34,434 nucleotides of DNA, taken from positions 1-34,434 of the forward strand of contig JAJQFJ010000033.1 of NCBI GenBank assembly GCA_021201185.1, read 5' to 3'. Made by a program: the position numbers and the translations under genes. Positions 7,980-16,009 of the stretch are shown in pieces. This stretch comes from Clostridiales bacterium. Its GTDB lineage: Bacteria > Bacillota > Clostridia > Oscillospirales > Oscillospiraceae. A model generated the notes under the pieces. It did no database searches, was not told the DNA's origin, and saw nothing but the letters and a program-made list of their open reading frames with translations. Position 1 is the stretch's first letter, and each line of letters opens with the position of its first letter.

Positions 7980-9254
7980 TCACGCCTGATAGATGATGGT
8001 TCCGTCTGAAATGGTGTAGCGCACCCTGCCCTGGACCTCCATGCCGCCGAAGGGGGTGTTTCTCGCCTTGGAGACGAACTGGTCCGGGTCGATGGTCCAC
8101 TTTTCGTCCGGGTCGAAAATGGTGATGTCCGCAGGCGCCCCCAGGGCCAGGGAGCCACGGCGGATACCCAAAATCTTGGCCGGGTTGATGGTCATCTTCT
8201 GGATGATGTCCGCCAGGGACATCTCCCCGGTGTGGTACAGGTAGGTCAGGGCCAGGGCCAGGGAGGTCTCCAGTCCCACCATGCCCGCCGGGGCCTCGGT
8301 CAGGGGCTTTGCCTTCTCCTCGGCGGAGTGGGGGGCATGGTCGGTGACGATGCAGTCGATGGTTCCGTCCTTCAGCCCGGCCAGGATGCCCGCCCGGTCC
8401 TTTGTATTGCGCAGAGGGGGATTCACCTTGGCCAGCGTCCCCTGGCGCAAAATCTCCTCGTGGGTAAAGACAAAGTACTGGGGGCAGGTCTCGCAGGTGA
8501 TGCGGACGCCCCGGCGCTTGTACTGCCGGATGATGTTCACGCTGTTGGCGGTGGAGACGTGGCAGATGTGGACGGCGGTGCGGATCTCCTCCGCCAGCAT
8601 GGCGTCCCGCATGACCATCAGCTCCTCCGCGATGGCGGGTCGGCCGGGCAATCCCAGCTGCCGGGAGACACGGCCCTCGTTCACGCTGCGTCCACGGACC
8701 ATGTTGTCGTCCTCGCAGTGGGAGAGGACGGTGAGCTTGTTCCGGTGGGCCCGCAGCAGGGCGTCCCGCATCAGGTTGGCGTTCATCACCGGCATCCCGT
8801 CGTCCGAGATGGCCACCGCCCCCGCTTTTTTCAGAGCCCGGGCGTCGGTGATCTCCTCCCCCCGCTCTCCCCTGGAGAGGGCCCCGATGGGCCAGACGTG
8901 GACACCGCAGTTTTCCGCCGCCCGTTTTTTCACATACTGTATCGTTTCCGGGCTGTCGATGGTGGGGACGGTGTTGGGCATACAGGCAATGGAGGTAAAG
9001 CCGCCGTGGGCCGCCGCCGCAGAGCCGGTGAGGATGTCCTCCTTGTAGGTCAGGCCGGGGTCTCGCAGATGGACGTGCATATCGATCAGTCCCGCGCAGA
9101 CGCAGAGGCCCCTGGCATCCAGCACCAGGGCGTCGCTCTCCTCTACGTTATTGCCGATCATGACGATCACACCGTCCTCGATGAGGACATCCATCACCCC
9201 GCCAATCCCACAGACCGGGTCGATCAGCGTGCCGTTGCGAATGAGCAGCTTCAA
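7980..9254 (-). CDS. pyrC: Dihydroorotase
   Basis: Zinc amidohydrolase closing carbamoyl-aspartate to dihydroorotate, third step of UMP synthesis. Metal ligands are visible as DMHVHLRDPG (His60 and His62), SHCEDDN, HICHVST and TDHAPHSAEEK. This is the class I Bacillus-type enzyme of about 425 residues. I chose the TTG start at 9252-9254 (LKLLIRNGTLIDP), with AAGGAG nine bases upstream. An in-frame ATG 30 bases earlier would place this Shine-Dalgarno inside the gene. It is the first gene of the pyr operon, behind a clear promoter 39 bases of leader away. That leader is too short for a PyrR-type attenuator. pyrB and pyrE are not in the cluster. Confidence 0.95.
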   Translation of the reverse strand: MKLLIRNGTLIDPVCGIGGVMDVLIEDGVIVMIGNNVEESDALVLDARGLCVCAGLIDMHVHLRDPGLTYKEDILTGSAAAAHGGFTSIACMPNTVPTIDSPETIQYVKKRAAENCGVHVWPIGALSRGERGEEITDARALKKAGAVAISDDGMPVMNANLMRDALLRAHRNKLTVLSHCEDDNMVRGRSVNEGRVSRQLGLPGRPAIAEELMVMRDAMLAEEIRTAVHICHVSTANSVNIIRQYKRRGVRITCETCPQYFVFTHEEILRQGTLAKVNPPLRNTKDRAGILAGLKDGTIDCIVTDHAPHSAEEKAKPLTEAPAGMVGLETSLALALTYLYHTGEMSLADIIQKMTINPAKILGIRRGSLALGAPADITIFDPDEKWTIDPDQFVSKARNTPFGGMEVQGRVRYTISDGTIIYQA

Positions 9255-9299
9255 GGTACAACACTCCTTTCCAGGGGTTTGCATAGTATTCTAATTTGC

Positions 9300-9328
9300 A
9301 TTATACCGCAACACCCCTTTTTGCGCAA
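9300..9328 (-). promoter_or_regulatory. Promoter of the pyrC-pyrF-pyrK-pyrD operon
   Basis: On the minus strand TTGCGC (9323-9328) is followed by 17 bases and then a perfect TATAAT (9300-9305). The expected transcript start is near 9293, which leaves only about 39 bases before the TTG start of pyrC. Confidence 0.8.
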
Positions 9329-9402
9329 CGGATTCCCGGAATTTCTCAGAGTGTTTTTTCTGTCAGCGGGCACACTATCCGGGCGAAAGGAGGCGAACCA
9401 GG

Positions 9403-9573
9403 ATGAGTTGTTCCAAATTTCTCAGCGGTGTTGGCATCGGCGTGGCCGTAGGCGCGGCCATTGCCATGTCTGTCTCTCCCAAGCCCCGCTGCATCAAACG
9501 CTCCCCTGCCGGGAAAGCGATCCGGGCCGTGACCGAGGTCATGGACCACGTGGCCGACGCCATGGGGCTGTAA
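9403..9573 (+). CDS. Small hydrophobic/basic protein, 56 aa, function unknown
   Basis: I do not recognise a named family. The ATG is preceded by AAAGGAGG with a nine-base spacer, a strong ribosome site, and the frame ends just before a strong terminator, so it is very likely translated. The protein has a glycine/alanine-rich hydrophobic segment (residues 7-23, GVGIGVAVGAAIAM), a basic stretch KPRCIKRSPAGKAIR, and an amphipathic C-terminal helix VTEVMDHVADAM. It could be a small membrane-anchored protein similar in style to YtxH-like proteins. It stands alone between two minus-strand operons. No clear promoter was found, though the region 9330-9400 must hold one. Confidence 0.7.
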   Translation: MSCSKFLSGVGIGVAVGAAIAMSVSPKPRCIKRSPAGKAIRAVTEVMDHVADAMGL

Positions 9574-9581
9574 CTGAAAAA

Positions 9582-9620
9582 ACTCCGGACAGCTATTTGT
9601 CCGGAGTCTTTTGTTCTTAT
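9582..9620. terminator. Bidirectional rho-independent terminator
   Basis: Perfect ten-base stem ACTCCGGACA (9582-9591) and TGTCCGGAGT (9598-9607) with a six-base loop. It is flanked by an A-run on the left and CTTTTGTT on the right. It ends the small plus-strand gene and, read on minus, pgsA. Confidence 0.9.
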
Positions 9621-10180
9621 TCGGATGGTTCATTGCTTTCCTCTGTTCTTTTTTCATCCCGCTCCTTTTTATAGCGGAGGTAGTCCGGGATATACAGCAG
9701 CCCGGCGATCACAGCGCAGATGACGGCGACCACCAGCATCAGAGTGGTACACCAGTCCGGGATGGAGGGGAACAGGACGATCAGAATCATCACGGTGTAG
9801 AAGACCACCGTAGCCACCTTGCCGAACCAACGGGAGCCTTTCAGCCGCACGCCGCCCTTGGCGAGGTAGCCCCCCAGCACCAGCATGATCAGATCCTTGA
9901 TGATGAGGGCCGCAAAGAAGAACCACAGCGACGGGAACCGTATCATCAGGCAGATGGAGACTGCCGTCTGGGTCAGCTTATCCGCCACCGGGTCCAGCAC
10001 CTTTCCCAGGTCGGAGATCCAGCCGAATTTCCGGGCCAGATTGCCGTCCAAAGTGTCTGTCAGCCCGGAGGCGATGAGGATCAACCCGGCGTTGAGCGTA
10101 TTCCCAGCCAGCATCTGCCAGACAAAGAACGGGATGAGGACGATACGAAATGCCGATAAAATGTTGGGGATGTGTCTCAT
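9617..10180 (-). CDS. pgsA: CDP-diacylglycerol-glycerol-3-phosphate 3-phosphatidyltransferase
   Basis: Integral membrane enzyme making phosphatidylglycerol phosphate from CDP-diacylglycerol and glycerol 3-phosphate. The CDP-alcohol phosphotransferase signature D-G-x2-A-R-x8-G-x3-D-x3-D is complete (Asp45, Gly46, Ala49, Arg50, Gly59, Asp63, Asp67). Several hydrophobic segments and a charged C-terminal tail (KKERDEKRTEESN) complete the usual topology; 187 residues is normal. Its ATG overlaps the stop of the GT8 glycosyltransferase (ATGA, four bases), so the two are co-translated. A related CDP-alcohol transferase with another acceptor is possible but less likely. Confidence 0.88.
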   Translation of the reverse strand: MRHIPNILSAFRIVLIPFFVWQMLAGNTLNAGLILIASGLTDTLDGNLARKFGWISDLGKVLDPVADKLTQTAVSICLMIRFPSLWFFFAALIIKDLIMLVLGGYLAKGGVRLKGSRWFGKVATVVFYTVMILIVLFPSIPDWCTTLMLVVAVICAVIAGLLYIPDYLRYKKERDEKRTEESNEPSE

Positions 10181-11046
10181 GCGTCTACTTCCTTTTTCTC
10201 ATCTTTCTCATCCAGGGTCGAGACAAAGAACCGCTCCGCCAGCCGCTGGTAGTGCTTATACAATACGCCGAATCTGTGCCGATACAACGGCTTCCACGGC
10301 TTGGCCTTGCCGCAGAAGTGAAGCATCGCCGTGTGCTCCATGACCCAGCTGACATCTGACTCTCCGGCGCTGCGGAACTGATAGCTGCTGTACTTCCGGG
10401 CGTCGTAGTTCCAGATGTAGTCGTCCAGCGGCTTGATACGGTCGCCAAACATCACATTCAGGATGTCCTGGTCCGGCAGAATCAACCCCTTGGGATGCTC
10501 CTTCGCAAACTGGAAAATCTGCTCCGGGACGATCTCCTCCCGCCCCCGGACCAGGTCGATGAGCAGGACGCCGGAATTGTAATACTCATTCTCCATCTGG
10601 AGCCGGATGCGGTTGACGTCGTTGGCGATTTCAGTCTTTCCTGTGTGAGCAGCGGCGGCAAACAGGTTTCCCTCCAGGTCCAGCTCCCACAGGGAGCGGA
10701 TGGGGTTGATGACCAGAATGTCCGGGTCAAGATAGAGGATGCGCTCCAGGGTCTCCGGCAGCAGCTGGGGGGCCAGGAGCCGGTAATACATCTCCTGGGG
10801 ATACTGCCGGGTCACGGGAGCGTCGGCGAAGATCGTCTCGTCCACGTGCACGGGGAACAGCTCTACATTCCACTGCCGACACCGACTGTCCAGCTCCTCC
10901 AGCCGCTCCGCGGAAAAGGAGCGGTGAATCAGATAGAGCTGGAACCGCTCGCCGGGATTGTTGAGCAGGACGGAAGTCAAAAGCACCTCCAATTGAGGCA
11001 GATAATTCTCGTTGAGGGTGGTGAGCAGGACCATGGGCTCACTCAT
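10177..11046 (-). CDS. Glycosyltransferase family 8 protein
   Basis: Retaining, Mn-dependent sugar transferase of the GT8 (lipopolysaccharide galactosyl/glucosyltransferase-like) family; donor and acceptor unknown. The nucleotide-sugar/metal D-x-D is LYLDPDILV (Asp107, Asp109). Further family marks are YYNSGVLLIDL, LPDQDILNVMF and HFCGKAKPW, where the His is a likely second metal ligand. I placed the start at ATG 11044-11046 (MSEPMVLLTTL); an ATG 12 bases upstream has a Shine-Dalgarno that is too close. Co-translated with pgsA, which suggests a cell-envelope or lipid acceptor (inference). Driven by the promoter at 11111-11139. Confidence 0.88.
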   Translation of the reverse strand: MSEPMVLLTTLNENYLPQLEVLLTSVLLNNPGERFQLYLIHRSFSAERLEELDSRCRQWNVELFPVHVDETIFADAPVTRQYPQEMYYRLLAPQLLPETLERILYLDPDILVINPIRSLWELDLEGNLFAAAAHTGKTEIANDVNRIRLQMENEYYNSGVLLIDLVRGREEIVPEQIFQFAKEHPKGLILPDQDILNVMFGDRIKPLDDYIWNYDARKYSSYQFRSAGESDVSWVMEHTAMLHFCGKAKPWKPLYRHRFGVLYKHYQRLAERFFVSTLDEKDEKKEVDA

Positions 11047-11110
11047 ACCATTCCACATCCTTCCCCAATCTATCCATTCTCTGTCTTCCCGGGCGCAATC
11101 ATTTCAAAAT

Positions 11111-11139
11111 AGTTTAGCACAAACCCTGTCTTTCGTCCA
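11111..11139 (-). promoter_or_regulatory. Promoter of the GT8-pgsA operon
   Basis: On the minus strand TGGACG (11134-11139), 17 bases, then TAAACT (11111-11116) with an extended -10 TG one base before it. Both hexamers match four of six positions. Confidence 0.6.
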
Positions 11140-11184
11140 GTGCTCCAACCGGAAATTTCCCTTTTGTCACAAATTGTTAAAAAA

Positions 11185-13470
11185 TTACGAACCCGAATCA
11201 ACCTCCGCCTCTTCTGACAGAGATGCCACCACTGTCACCGTGCCCTGCTCCGATGTCCCATAGAGAGTCGCTCCCGCCTCCAGGCACCGGGCGATCGTCT
11301 CCGGGGTGGGATGTCCATAGCTGTTCTCTCCCACGGAAAACAGCACTGTCTGGGGCGACAGCGCCTCCAGCAGGGCCTCTCCCGTGGCGTAGGCGGAGCC
11401 GTGATGCCCCGCTACCAGCACCTCCATCCGGGGCAGGGCATGGGTTTCCAGCAGCATCTCCTCCGCCTGAAAGCCTGCGTCTCCTGTCACCAGCAGGTCG
11501 AACTCGCCATAGCTGACCCAGATGCACAGGCCGTCATAGTCGCCGCCGCTGACCGGCAGGACAGAGAGGGTCAATGCCCCGGCGGACAGCTCCGTCTCCC
11601 CGGACAGAATGTCCACCTCCGTCCCGGCCTTCTCCACCGCCTGAAGCAGCGGTTCCGCCGCCTCCGGATCGCTGTCCGGCTCCGGGACCAGGAGCCGCTC
11701 CACATATCCGTCCTCGCACAGGGAGAGGACGCCGTTCACATGGTCTGCGTCATAGTGGGTCAGGACGAGCACATCCACCCCATCCAGTCCCCGCCGGGCC
11801 AGGGCGTCGGTCAGCACCGCCCCGGCATCGTCGGTGAGGCTGCCGCAGTCGATGACGGCAGTCATCTCCCCACTGCTCACCAGGACGCACTGTCCCTGTC
11901 CCACGTCCAGCAGATCGACGGTGAGCGTCCCCGTCTCAGGGAGAGCTGTCAGGCAAAGGCAGACCGCCAGCCCGCCCAGGAGCAGTCCAAGAGAGGCGTA
12001 TCCCGTTCTCCGGCTGCACCGTCCGGTCAGAGCCAGTATCCCCACCAGATAGCAGAGCAGCACCCACACCAGGCAGACGGGAAGCTCCGCCGTCAGGAGA
12101 CTGTTGGGGATCCCCGCCAGAGCGTAGATCAGCCGGATGGCCAGCTGGGCCAGCCACTCCGTGGGGACCGCCAGCAGCGCCGCCACTCCCGGGCAGAACA
12201 GCCCCAAAAGGCCGCAGAGCATCCCCAGGGGCAGCAGGAAGGGCAGCAGCCAGGAGACAGCGAGATTCGACAGCGGCGTCAAAAGGGACAGCTCCCGGAA
12301 GTAGTACAGTACCAGGGGGACGGTAAGGCAGTTCGCCCCGGCAGTCAGGGCAAGGCCGCTTTTGACATATCGCAGCACCCGGCCGCCCGCTTTCACCCGG
12401 ATGTGGGGACAAATCACCAGAATCCCCAGCATGGCGGCAAAGGAGAGCTGCAGGCTCACCGAGGCGATGGCATAGGGGTTGGCCGCCAGCAGCAGCGCCA
12501 GAGCCAGGGAGAGGGAGGTCAGGGCATCCTCCTGCCGCTCCAGCACCGGGGCCAGGAGCAGGATCGCCTGCATGACGATCGCCCGGCAGACGGAGGGTGG
12601 AAACCCGGTCACCGCCCCGAAGGCCGCCAGGGCGGGGAGCAAAATCAATCCCTTTCCCTTTCTGCTCCCGGGCAGCAGGAGGAACAGGGCGGAGGTCAGC
12701 AGGGTCACATGGAGGCCGGAGGCCGCCACGATATGCCGCAGTCCCGTCTGGGTCAGGGCCTCGTTCAGCTCGTCTGTCAGCCCACCCTTTTGCCCGGTGG
12801 TCAGGGCCAGGAGGAAGCCGGCAGTCTCCCCGGAGAACAGAGCTTCCAGGGAGTCCCGCAGACTTCTGGCCCACACCCTTGGCAGCAGCGTGACCGATAT
12901 CTGCTCTGCATGGGTGACGGCGGCATCCGAGGCCGACCCGGTCATCCAGACGCCATCGGCATAGTCGGACAGCGCCCAGATACCGTCCTCCTCCCGGGCA
13001 GTCTGGAAGCGGACCTCTGCCGTCACCCTGTCGCCGGGACGGATATCCTCCCCCGACTCGTCCAGCCAGAGCAGGAGCCTCGTCCCCACCGGGCCGTCTC
13101 CGTCGGTCACTGTGCCCTCCACATACCAGCCGTACTGGCTCTGGGCAGAATAATCTGCGGCCTCCACCGTCACGGAGGCCGTCTGACCCACCCAGTTGTT
13201 CTCCAGGTCGGTCACCTGATAGAACCGGCACCAGAACAGCCAGAACCCCGCCGTGGCCGCCAGCAGGCAGGCCCCCATAAGAAACCGCCGGTTGATACAG
13301 CAGGCCAGACCGCACAACAGGCACAGCGCCCCCAGCAGGAGCATCTGCCACCCCACCAGGGCATAGACAGAAAGACACACCCCGGCGGCAAAGGAAAGGC
13401 AGAAGCAGGCCAGCGGCCGCTTTCTTCCGAAGTCCTTCCCTGCACGCAGGGCGTGTGTTCCCAGTTTCAT
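11185..13470 (-). CDS. comEC: ComEC/Rec2-family DNA internalization channel protein
   Basis: Predicted inner-membrane channel that takes up single-stranded DNA during natural transformation. Order of parts: N-terminal hydrophobic segments and a DUF4131-like soluble domain (about residues 20-170), the ComEC polytopic core (about 200-500, with LRHIVAASGLHVTLLT near 240), and a C-terminal metallo-beta-lactamase domain with LTHYDADHVNG near residue 570 and GHHGSAYATGE further on. At 761 residues it is full length. The ATG at 13468-13470 has GAAGGG nearby upstream. It begins 37 bases after the LacI-type regulator and is probably co-transcribed with it. The helper DNA receptor ComEA is encoded separately at 32.7 kb. 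Confidence 0.93.
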   Translation of the reverse strand: MKLGTHALRAGKDFGRKRPLACFCLSFAAGVCLSVYALVGWQMLLLGALCLLCGLACCINRRFLMGACLLAATAGFWLFWCRFYQVTDLENNWVGQTASVTVEAADYSAQSQYGWYVEGTVTDGDGPVGTRLLLWLDESGEDIRPGDRVTAEVRFQTAREEDGIWALSDYADGVWMTGSASDAAVTHAEQISVTLLPRVWARSLRDSLEALFSGETAGFLLALTTGQKGGLTDELNEALTQTGLRHIVAASGLHVTLLTSALFLLLPGSRKGKGLILLPALAAFGAVTGFPPSVCRAIVMQAILLLAPVLERQEDALTSLSLALALLLAANPYAIASVSLQLSFAAMLGILVICPHIRVKAGGRVLRYVKSGLALTAGANCLTVPLVLYYFRELSLLTPLSNLAVSWLLPFLLPLGMLCGLLGLFCPGVAALLAVPTEWLAQLAIRLIYALAGIPNSLLTAELPVCLVWVLLCYLVGILALTGRCSRRTGYASLGLLLGGLAVCLCLTALPETGTLTVDLLDVGQGQCVLVSSGEMTAVIDCGSLTDDAGAVLTDALARRGLDGVDVLVLTHYDADHVNGVLSLCEDGYVERLLVPEPDSDPEAAEPLLQAVEKAGTEVDILSGETELSAGALTLSVLPVSGGDYDGLCIWVSYGEFDLLVTGDAGFQAEEMLLETHALPRMEVLVAGHHGSAYATGEALLEALSPQTVLFSVGENSYGHPTPETIARCLEAGATLYGTSEQGTVTVVASLSEEAEVDSGS

Positions 13471-13507
13471 ATTGACTTCCCTTCTCTACAGGGGTCATGG
13501 GGATGTC

Positions 13508-14530
13508 TCACACATCCCGTACGGAGTCCCGCTCCACCACACAGGTGGCGATCTTCAGATGGTCGCTCTCCGGCTCAATGCCGGAGACCATGTCCGCCAG
13601 GGCCCGGACCGCCGCCTGAGCCTTTTTGTCCAGGCTTTGATGCACCGTGGTCAGGGCGGGCCAGGCGGTTTTGGCGTAGACCATATCGTCAAAGCCGGCC
13701 ACCGAAAGTTCCCCCGGCGTCTCCAATCCCGCCGCCCGGAGCCAGTTGAGCGCCTCCGCCGCATGGAAATCCGAGCTGAAGCAGAGGGCGGTCTGCTGCC
13801 GCAGGAGCGGGAGCTTTTCCTCATACTGGGCCAGCCGCTCCTCCCTGTCGCCGGAGACCCGCAGACACATGGCGTCCACCTGCTCCATATCCGCCTCTTC
13901 CATCGCCTGGCGAAAGCCCAGCCAGCGCAGCCGGTCGTTCTCCTGGTCGTCGGCGGTGATGAACAGGATGTGCCGGTGGCCTCTGGAGAGAAGATAGCGG
14001 CCCATCTGATAGCCGCCTCCCGCTTCGTCTGAGCTGACCTGGCAGACATTGGGAACGCTCCGCTCCAGGTTGGAGTCGATGAGCACCAGGGGCTTTTCAT
14101 AAGAGCTGTGGAGGGCTTCGATCTCCTCCTGGGTCAGGTTGCAGGCGATCAGCCCGTCAAAATTCCAGGCCTGGCTCTCCTGGAGGATCTCCTCCACGCT
14201 GCGGCGGGTGAGCAGCATCATGTAATAGCCTTCGCTGTGGATCGCCTCCTCCAGATAGCCCACCAGCCCCGCCGCCAGAAGGCCGTCCCGGGACCGGAGG
14301 GACTCCTCAGGGGAGTAGCCCATGACAACGCCGATAATATGAGAGCTGTCCCTAGCCAGCATCTGTGCGCTCAGGCTGGGGATATAGCCCATTTCCTCGA
14401 TCAGCTTGCGAATCCTCTCCGCCACGACAGGAGAGACCTTGCCCTCCTTCTGGTGGATGACGTTGGAGACCGTGGTGGTGCTCACACCAGCCCGCTCTGC
14501 AATGTCCTTGATCCGAACCAAAGTAACCAT
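13508..14530 (-). CDS. LacI-family transcriptional regulator
   Basis: DNA-binding repressor/activator with an N-terminal LacI helix-turn-helix (VRIKDIAERAGVSTTTVSNVI) and a periplasmic-binding-protein-like effector domain (IIGVVMGYSP, GLIACNLT, GYQMGRYLLSRGHRHILFI, VAGFDDMVYA). Length is about 340 residues. The start is either ATG 14528-14530 or, as the Shine-Dalgarno GGAG nine bases before it suggests, TTG 14519-14521, which gives the family-typical beginning (M/L)VRIKDIA. No sugar transport or catabolic gene adjoins it; the only downstream partner is comEC. Operator-like palindromes flank its own promoter, so autoregulation is likely. The effector is unknown. Confidence 0.93.
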   Translation of the reverse strand: MVTLVRIKDIAERAGVSTTTVSNVIHQKEGKVSPVVAERIRKLIEEMGYIPSLSAQMLARDSSHIIGVVMGYSPEESLRSRDGLLAAGLVGYLEEAIHSEGYYMMLLTRRSVEEILQESQAWNFDGLIACNLTQEEIEALHSSYEKPLVLIDSNLERSVPNVCQVSSDEAGGGYQMGRYLLSRGHRHILFITADDQENDRLRWLGFRQAMEEADMEQVDAMCLRVSGDREERLAQYEEKLPLLRQQTALCFSSDFHAAEALNWLRAAGLETPGELSVAGFDDMVYAKTAWPALTTVHQSLDKKAQAAVRALADMVSGIEPESDHLKIATCVVERDSVRDV

Positions 14531-14553
14531 CTCCAAACTGGCAACCTCAAAAT

Positions 14554-14561
14554 AACGTTAC
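14554..14561. promoter_or_regulatory. LacI-type operator candidate downstream of the promoter
   Basis: Perfect palindrome TAACGTTA with the central CG typical of LacI/GalR operators. It lies just downstream of the predicted transcript start of the regulator gene. Confidence 0.5.
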
Positions 14562-14583
14562 CAAAATAAGTTTTCAGGACTTT

Positions 14584-14612
14584 AGTATATCATATGGAAT
14601 CAGAGTACGCAA
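14584..14612 (-). promoter_or_regulatory. Promoter of the lacI-type regulator/comEC unit
   Basis: On the minus strand TTGCGT (14607-14612), 17 bases, TATACT (14584-14589) with an upstream TG extended -10. The transcript start would be near 14577. Confidence 0.7.
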
Positions 14613-14622
14613 GAGAAAAAGC

Positions 14623-14630
14623 AAACGTTT
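14623..14630. promoter_or_regulatory. LacI-type operator candidate upstream of the promoter
   Basis: Perfect palindrome AAACGTTT in the context GGAAACGTTTGC on the minus strand, matching the general LacI/GalR core. It lies about 11 bases upstream of the -35 of the regulator promoter. Together with TAACGTTA at 14554 it brackets that promoter. Confidence 0.5.
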
Positions 14631-14678
14631 CCAGAGGCCAATCCAGGCATTTTTCAGTCTATTTGACCGTCTTTGTCG

Positions 14679-15755
14679 TCAGGCGGACGGCCCCTTTCCG
14701 CCGGTCAGCCGCTCCAGTGCCGACGCCAGTGCGTCCATATCCCCGTCGGTGCCGATGGTGATACGGAGGAAGTCGGCAATACGGGGCTGATCGAACCAGC
14801 GGACCAGGATGCCCTCCCGCCGCAGGCCGGAGAACAGCTCCCGCCCACTGACGGCGGGGTGGGAGGCGAAAATAAAGTTGGTCCTGGAGGGCAGGACGGT
14901 AAAGCCCAGCTCCTTCAGCTGTCCCACCGTCCGCTCTCTGGTCGCCATGACCTGGCGGCGCCGGGCGTCGAAGTAATCCACGTCCCGAACGGCGGCGGCG
15001 GCCCCGGCGATGGCCAGACGGTCCAACGTATAGGAGTTGACCGAGTTTTTCACGCAGTTCAGCCCGGCGATCAGGTCAGGATTTCCAAAGGCAAAGCCCA
15101 CCCGGAGCCCCGCCAGAGAGCGGGATTTGGAGGCGGTCTGCACCACCAGCAGGTTGGGATAGTCCCGGATGAGCGGCACCACCGACTCGCCGCCGAAGTC
15201 CACATAGGCCTCGTCCACGATGACCACCCGTTCCGGATTGCCCTCCAGAATCCGGCGGATGCCGTCCGTCCCCAGCTCTATGCCGGTGGGGGCGTTGGGG
15301 TTGGCGATGACCACGCCGTCATTCCCGCCCAGAAACGGCTCCATCGGGAGGGTGAAATCGTCTCCCAGGGGCACCGTCCGGCAGCGGATGCCGAACAGGT
15401 TGGCGTAGACGGGGTAAAAGGAATAGGTGATATCGGGGAACACGATCTCGCTCCCCTGGTCGAAGAATGCCTGAAAGGCAAAGGATAGCACCTCGTCGGA
15501 GCCATTGCCCACGAAAATCTGCTCCTCCTCCAGGCCGTAAACCTCCGCCAGCGCCTGCACCAGCTCGGCGCCCGCCGGGTCCGGGTAGAGGCGAAGGGCT
15601 TCCCCCGTTCCCTGCCGGATGGCCTCCAGCGCTTTGGGAGAGGGGGGGTAGGGATTCTCGTTGGTATTCAGCTTGATAAATTTCCGCTCCCGGGGCTGCT
15701 CCCCGGGGGTGTAGGGGGTGATGCTCTGTATCCTGCCGGACCAAAATTCCTTCAT
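14679..15755 (-). CDS. hisC: Histidinol-phosphate aminotransferase
   Basis: PLP-dependent transamination of imidazole acetol-phosphate to histidinol phosphate in histidine synthesis. Fold type I marks: NTNENPYPPSP near residue 30, ANPNAPTG (151-158), DEAYVDF (181-187), and the PLP lysine Lys210 in TASKSRSLAGLRVGF. Length is 358. It overlaps the DUF951 gene by four bases (ATGA) and shares its promoter. No other his genes are nearby, so it could also serve aromatic amino acid transamination, as some HisC homologues do. Confidence 0.9.
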   Translation of the reverse strand: MKEFWSGRIQSITPYTPGEQPRERKFIKLNTNENPYPPSPKALEAIRQGTGEALRLYPDPAGAELVQALAEVYGLEEEQIFVGNGSDEVLSFAFQAFFDQGSEIVFPDITYSFYPVYANLFGIRCRTVPLGDDFTLPMEPFLGGNDGVVIANPNAPTGIELGTDGIRRILEGNPERVVIVDEAYVDFGGESVVPLIRDYPNLLVVQTASKSRSLAGLRVGFAFGNPDLIAGLNCVKNSVNSYTLDRLAIAGAAAAVRDVDYFDARRRQVMATRERTVGQLKELGFTVLPSRTNFIFASHPAVSGRELFSGLRREGILVRWFDQPRIADFLRITIGTDGDMDALASALERLTGGKGPSA

Positions 15756-15946
15756 GGCGTGTCACTGCCTTCCCGGATGATTTTTTTGATGGAACGCTCC
15801 GCCTTGCTCCGGGGGATCATCATCTCCCGGCCGCAGGTGCGGCACCGGAGGCGGAAGTCCATGCCAATGCGCAGCACGTCCCACTCCCTGCCGCCGCAAG
15901 GATGGGGCTTTTTCATCTGGAGGATGTCGTTGACCTGAACGTCCAT
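15752..15946 (-). CDS. DUF951 family protein, 64 aa
   Basis: Small conserved Firmicutes protein of unknown function. It shows the family pattern VNDILQMKKPHPCGG...WDVLRIGMDFRLRCRTCGREMMIPR, with a Cys in the first segment and a C-x2-C knuckle in the second that could bind zinc. The ATG is preceded by AGGAGG five bases away. It is the first gene of a two-gene operon with hisC (ATGA overlap). Role unknown; nucleic-acid or ribosome association has been guessed for such zinc ribbons, but nothing here proves it. Confidence 0.88.
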   Translation of the reverse strand: MDVQVNDILQMKKPHPCGGREWDVLRIGMDFRLRCRTCGREMMIPRSKAERSIKKIIREGSDTP

Positions 15947-15980
15947 GCTGGCCTCCTGTCTCTCGCTCTGATGCGCTAAC

Positions 15981-16009
15981 ACGTTATCATGTTGAATGGT
16001 GGTTGTCAA
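15981..16009 (-). promoter_or_regulatory. Promoter of DUF951-hisC with inverted repeat over the -10
   Basis: On minus, perfect TTGACA (16004-16009, overlapping the rarA stop codon), 17 bases, TAACGT (15981-15986) with TG extended -10. The -10 lies within TAAC-GT-GTTA, an inverted repeat that could be an operator. Confidence 0.7.

Noticed and set aside
9255..9300. PyrR-type attenuation leader before the pyr operon
   Set aside because: The predicted transcript start is only about 39 bases from the pyrC start, with no terminator/anti-terminator pair.
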